Assembly: GCA_016630905.1 (NCBI GenBank)
Contig: WBMQ01000004.1
Span: 1,054,001 to 1,118,000, forward strand
Source of the DNA: Capillidium heterosporum
Taxonomy: Eukaryota > Entomophthoromycota > Entomophthoromycetes > Entomophthorales > Capillidiaceae
Direction: 5' to 3'
DNA: 64,000 nucleotides
Part shown: in pieces, positions 59,381 through 64,000 of the stretch
Layout: every line of letters starts with the position of its first letter
How positions within the stretch are numbered: position 1 is the first letter of the stretch
The notes under the pieces: generated by a model
Database searches by the model: none
What the model saw: only the letters and a program-made list of their open reading frames with translations
What the model was told of the DNA's origin: nothing
Position numbers and translations under genes: made by a program

Positions 59381-61019
59381 TTTATATTTACAGTATACTT
59401 TTTTAATTCTATTCTTTTGTATTTTACCTATTGACCAAGTCAGTTTCCATCACACTATTTCAAAGTACTTTTGCAAATTTTCTACAAAGTATTTTAGTGC
59501 GGTTTTGGTGAAAGGATACAAGCCTACAAGTTTGTGTCCAAATCGTATATAGATAACCTTCCAGTAATTCATTGCTGTTAGCACATCACATATCTGACAA
59601 ATTTAAAAGCTTTAATTCAACTTTAACTATGCTCAAGTTGTGTAAGTAGCTCTTCATTAATTATACGTGCTATTACTATTGATAGACTGCAATGTAACTC
59701 GATTAACTATTTTACTAATTGACTATTAACGAGCAGTCGAGGTTTTGTAAAGTGAAGTGTTGCTATTAAAGAAATACGTTTGTTCTAATAGATTGGTGAT
59801 GCTGATATTGTATTTCGAGTTGATGCCAAAGAGGTGGCATTTATGTTTAAAATGGTACTTGGTGGTTAAGTTTCGTATTTGATAGCGATGTATCTACGTT
59901 CGAATAGAGATAAAAGGATAAAGGTAGTATACAAACCCATATTCCTATTGAATATCGTAATTCCAACTGCTGGTATAAGCTAAATAGATTTGATTTTTAT
60001 AGGTAGATAGGCTCAAAGTATATATTTCAATTCGACAGTTTGGTTGATGTAGGGTGGTTTACTAAGTTCGACTAAAGCCATCATCAATTTACAGCATAGC
60101 CACCCTTACCGTTTCCTTGTTGACATAGAATCGAATCTAACCAGTAAGTAGTTAGGTACTTTGAACAATATGGTGGAATTTATCTACGCTGCAAAAATTT
60201 AACTATGCAGCTCAGAACCTTCTCAAAAAATATAAAATCATCCGATTATTTCCTATATAGATACTATCAGATACAAATACTTTCGGTAATTTAAGCTCTT
60301 TACTACCAAACTATAATTTATAACTATCAGATGGAATTGATCTGGCAATTAATCGCAGGATTTGACGGTATTCTTTAGCCGAACACCAACCATCAGCGAA
60401 AAAGTTGAAAGGAGAACCAGAGATCACTAAAAATATATCTCAAGCCAAAGGAACTTCCTTCTGATGGAAGGTGGATACTACAGATTTACTTTGCATCAGC
60501 AAGTACCAGATGGCTCACAATCAGATATGAAAGGTTGATCGAGATTTATGGTAATTGCAACTGGATCCACCATCTAAATATAGATTCAAGTACCATCAGA
60601 TAGCTCTTTGATCTTATTGTCCAAGTACTTGTGTTGGGACTGATTTAATAAAGATGAACTGTTTACCTATAGTCAAGATAAAATGGCTGTATAGGATGAT
60701 GGATATAAACTCTCGATTAATGAATAGGGGAAAACAAGGATCAAAAAATTGGTAAGGCTTTCAAGAGATATGAAGGTACAATCGTTCATCCCTCCAGTAC
60801 TATTTAGCTATTATCTCTATCTAAAACCTTTTAGTTGAGGTCAGGTAGATACCTTTAGAAGATGATGCCGCCTGTCGGATCTCCCCTGGCCAATAAAAGA
60901 CAATGATATAACCTTCGATCTATCCAAGAACTTCCAACTTAAGCTATACCTCTGCAATCTGATGAGAATACACTATCGTACTATCGCGAACAAACTAATC
61001 GAATACTAAAGGTTGTTCG
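59381..61019. other. Intergenic, about 1.6 kb
   Basis: Upstream of the first 7TM gene. The block 60340–60880 is less AT-rich than its surroundings and repeats short words such as ACCATCAG and CCATCAGAT, but no frame is supported. Confidence 0.35.
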
Positions 61020-61027
61020 TATATAAA
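61020..61027 (+). promoter_or_regulatory. TATA box of the first 7TM gene
   Basis: TATATAAA, about 82–89 bp before the ATG at 61109. Confidence 0.5.
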
Positions 61028-61108
61028 GCCATCCAAAATTTCAAAATTTCCAACAAACATAAACTTACAACCCACCCTCCCAAATTTAATTTCTATACCA
61101 TCGCAAGT

Positions 61109-62202
61109 ATGTCTCACGGAGGTTCATCGCCATTTGACTTGAACGTAGCCAGTCTATCTTTTGCCATCTTAACTTTAGGCACGGTAACCGGTCTAAGTAA
61201 GTTCTCTTCACCCCAGCTTTAAACTAACATCTTTCAAATAGCACTCTACAACCGCCAGCTTACTAAGCGTATTAGTTTCCGCCTGCAGGCCGCCATCGCT
61301 ATCGCCGATATCGGAAATCATCTGGCTGGTATGTACTATGCCTTACTTCCACCGGGTGGGCTCTGTACTTTAGCTGGGTTCTGGCGTACTTTTGGTCGAG
61401 ATCTTTTCTGCTTCTACAACATCGCCATCGCTTTGAACTTACAACTGGTCTTCTTGCATGGTTACACTCCCAAATTTAAGACCGAGTTGGCGTACTGGTT
61501 GATACCTTTGATCGTCGCTTTGCTGATGAACATCCCACCTTTAGGTAACATTATTTCAATCTTAAACTATATATTAACGTCCATTTCGTAGCTTTGGATA
61601 TGTTTGGTAGAGACCCTGCTGCTAAATTTGGTGTTTGCTTCATCAAAGGCTCAGATGCTGGAAAGCGTGCCTTGACCATCATCAACATCAACTTGGTTTT
61701 ACTAGCTACCTTTACCTATTGTATAATAGTTGCCGTTCTTGTCATCGTCAAGTTGAATACCACCCGCAACACCTTGAACACTATGGAAGTTACCGGCGGC
61801 GACTCCCGCAAGAACTCTATCAACAAGGAGTTGAAGTCTTTAGTTGTTCGTGTAGCTCTTTATCCCTTCGTTACTGTAGTTTCATTGTCTGGATACCTAG
61901 TACTACAATTCACTACCGTAGTCAATCCTGCAGGTATCACTGAATCTCTGTCCAACTGGTCTATTTGGACTTCTAATTTGGCTGGAACTTTGAACTTCAT
62001 CGCCTTCATCTTGGATCCTACCTTGCATCACGCTCTCATCTCTGTCTACCGGGATCTTACTTATGGTAAGAGTGGTCCAGGCACCATTTCTACCAACGCC
62101 TTCAACAACGACGGTGATGATAAATTGGAGATGAACGAGGAGCTGTCAACTTACGCCTTCTACCAGGATTTAGAGTGTAGGAAGGTTGCCCAGCAGTTCT
62201 AA
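61109..62202 (+). CDS. Seven-transmembrane receptor-like protein, copy 1
   Basis: Three exons, about 330 residues. Start MSHGGSSPFDLNVASLS. Seven hydrophobic helices can be placed: VASLSFAILTLGTVTGL; QAAIAIADIGNHLAGMYYAL; LFCFYNIAIALNLQLVFLHG; YWLIPLIVALLMNIPPLAL; ININLVLLATFTYCIIVAVL; VALYPFVTVVSLSGYLVLQF; and WTSNLAGTLNFIAFILDP. A Cys in the TM2–TM3 loop and one before TM5 (FGVCFIKG) could form a disulfide. The loop after TM5 and the C-tail (DKLEMNEELSTYAFYQD…VAQQF) are polar and cytoplasmic. The layout resembles fungal GPCRs of the cAMP-receptor-like/Git3 type; ligand unknown. A near-identical copy lies convergently at 62687–63779. Confidence 0.78.
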
Positions 62203-62686
62203 GTTTGCTGATTTACATTTTTTATAATAAAATATAGAGTATTTTAAACTAGTTGTAACCTTTTTGTAATTTTTAATGGAAATACTATTACAATATGTTG
62301 GATGGCTTACCGGACGATAAAGCTACATATGAAAGGTTGTTTAAGTTTTAGATATCAGAGCCATTATTATAAATTTATCTAAGGATATCGCTCGGATTAC
62401 AGGTTTTATATACGGTGATAGGTAAGGTGCTTATCGGTTGGGAGCTTCATCTTTGCCTTCAGTTAAACTGATTTCCAAGTGTTTATAGCTAGAATAGCTA
62501 TTAGCTTCACTACGATAAATGTATCTATCTTTAGTCTACAAAATACAAAGATATCCCAAATCACTTTTAAAAAATATATAAATCTTTATAAAGGATGGGA
62601 AATATGTCAAAGTAAAATGAATTTTTATTATAAATGTTCAATGCTGGCTTAAATCCAACTACTCCTAATCAACACCAAACCCAAAC
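62203..62686. other. Spacer between convergent 7TM genes
   Basis: About 480 bp of AT-rich sequence forming the centre of an inverted duplication. No gene seen. Confidence 0.5.
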
Positions 62687-63779
62687 TTAGAACTGCTGAG
62701 CAACCCTTCTACACTCAGAATCCTGATAGAAAGCATAAGTTGACAATTCCTCGTTCAATTCCAACTTGTTGTCGTTGTTATTGAACTCATTATCAGCTTC
62801 AGTACTAGGTCTAGTTTTACCATAAGTAAGATCCCGGTAGACGGAGATGAGAGCATGATGCAAGGTAGGATCCAAGATGAAGGCGATGAAGTTCAAAGTT
62901 CCAGCCAAGTTAGAAGTCCAAATCGACCAATTGGAGATTTCTAGGGATGATGCAGCTGAAGAGCCGACTATCGAGCTGAACTGGAGGACTAGATATCCTG
63001 AGAGGGTAACTACGGTAACGAAGGGGTAGAGGGCTACACGGATGACTAAAGATTTCAGCTCCTTGCTGATGGAGCTCCTCCTAGAATCACCACCGGTAAC
63101 TTCCATGGTGCTCAAGGTCTTCTTAGCATTATTCAACTTAATGACGACGAGAATAGCTACGATGGTGCAGTAGGCAAAGGTAGCTAGAAGAACCAAGTTG
63201 ATGTTGATTATGGTTAAAGCACGACCGGCAGGTTGCTGCTGGCCTATGATGAAGCATACACCGAACTTGGCGGCGGGGTCTCTACCAAACATACCAAGAG
63301 CTACAAACAATGTTAGTAGGCGGCTTAAGAGTTGGACTTAGTACCTAGAGGTGGGATATTCATCAGGAGAGCGAGGAAAAGAGGCACCAACCAATAGGCG
63401 AGTTCAGCCCTGAACTTGGGCGAGAAGCCATGCAAGAAGACCAGTTGTAAGTTCAAAGCGATGGCGATGTTGTAGAAACAGAAGAGATCTCGACCAAAAG
63501 TACGCCAGAATCCAGCTAAAGTACAGAGCCCACCCGGTGGAAGTAAGGCATAGTACATACCAGCCAGATGGTTTCCGATATCGGCGATAGCGATGGCGGC
63601 CTGCAGGCGGAAACTGATACGCTTAGTAAGCTCACGGTTGTAGAGAGCTATTACAAGTTGTTAGTTTAAAGCTGAGGTGAAGAGAACTTACTTAGACCGG
63701 TTACCGTGCCTAAAGTTAAGATGGCAAAGGACAAACTGGCTACGTTCAGGTCGAAGGGGGATGAATTTCCGTGCGACAT
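62687..63779 (-). CDS. Seven-transmembrane receptor-like protein, copy 2
   Basis: Convergent paralogue of 61109–62202 with the same three-exon structure. Start MSHGNSSPFDLNVASLSFAI; the end ECRRVAQQF is almost identical to copy 1. Differences cluster in the loop after TM4–5 (FIIGQQQPAGRA instead of FIKGSDAGKRA), the loop before TM7 (SIVGSSAASSLEIS) and the C-tail linker (TRPSTEADNEFNNN). These are the surface regions expected to vary between receptors. All seven helices are intact. Intron 1 is nearly identical to that of copy 1 while intron 2 is not, hinting at local gene conversion. TATA box at 63854–63860. Confidence 0.78.
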
Positions 63780-63853
63780 GGTTGAGATGTTGAATTCTTA
63801 AAAAATGTTGACTTCAAAGCAAGTTGGCTTGAGAATTTTAGACTTTAGCACGG

Positions 63854-63860
63854 TTTTATA
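63854..63860 (-). promoter_or_regulatory. TATA box of the second 7TM gene
   Basis: TATAAAA on the minus strand, about 75–80 bp before the ATG at 63779. Confidence 0.5.
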
Positions 63861-64000
63861 CGTCAAAGTTTTTAGTAAGCACTTAATTTGTACTTGAAGA
63901 GATGGCAAGATATTCTCATCAGATTGTAACGTTTTAGTTTAAGGTTCAGGTTCTCAAGTTAAAGACAAGTTGTGACCTCGGCTTTCAAACAAATAGAACA

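Larger units (their letters stand above)
61109..63779. repeat. Inverted duplication carrying two 7TM genes
   Basis: Arms of about 1.09 kb (61109–62202 and 62687–63779) in opposite orientation around a ~480-bp spacer. Similarity covers exons and intron 1. Confidence 0.8.

Noticed and set aside
1-64000. tRNA, rRNA, CRISPR arrays, transposons
   Set aside because: I looked for tRNA T-arm-like sequences, direct repeat arrays and transposase-like frames and saw none that hold up; a tRNAscan or repeat search would be decisive.

Overview
The window is nuclear DNA of a filamentous, probably early-diverging fungus. Genes are split by short GT–AG introns (mostly 35–70 nt), intergenic DNA is AT-rich, and promoters often carry a TATATAA-type box 45–110 bp before the ATG. 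The gene set is fungal: SKN7, a prenylated SKT5/CHS4-like protein, FSH1, an OSH protein, AGX1. It also holds items unusual in model yeasts: a UHRF1-type PHD–SRA–RING protein, MscL-type channels with a zinc ribbon, a complex I ESSS subunit and 7TM receptors. An Entomophthoromycotina/Conidiobolus-like source is my best guess, by inference only.

Layout. 1–14.5 kb: a cut-off UHRF1-like gene (-), aminoacylase-1 (-), GCLM (+), SKT5-like (-), a secreted Cys protein (-), MscL copy 1 (+), AGX1 (+), MscL copy 2 (+). 14.5–21.7 kb: gene-poor, AT-rich DNA with three paralogous 36-residue microprotein genes (-), a decayed third MscL copy and one coding-like block. 21.7–30.2 kb: GGPP synthase (+), ribosomal P0 (+), a two-repeat Cys-rich secreted protein (-), an HSL-like lipase (-), a Ser/Pro-rich protein (-). 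30.2–33.6 kb: gene-poor with a possible relic. 33.6–51.1 kb: mitochondrial aspartate aminotransferase (+), OSH4/KES1-like (+), an unknown protein (+), the full-length UHRF1-like gene (+), NDUFB11/ESSS (-), PRP45/SNW (-) divergent from FSH1 (+), SKN7 (-). 51–64 kb: METTL25-like methyltransferase (-), a nuclear-like basic protein (+), and two convergent near-identical 7TM receptor genes.

The genes do not form a pathway cluster; the window is a mix of housekeeping loci and local duplications (UHRF1-like x2, MscL x2 plus relic, microprotein x3, 7TM x2).

Two points stand out. First, the three 36-codon genes at 15.4, 17.1 and 19.5 kb have identical length, a shared C-terminal motif, synonymous substitutions and a conserved TATA-to-ATG distance; they are a candidate undescribed microprotein family. 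Second, at least six genes, and perhaps nine, need a single-base shift to read through, nearly always one extra base and nearly always placeable in a short run. Residual assembly indels are the likeliest cause, but pseudogenes or ribosomal frameshifting should be tested before these genes are called broken.
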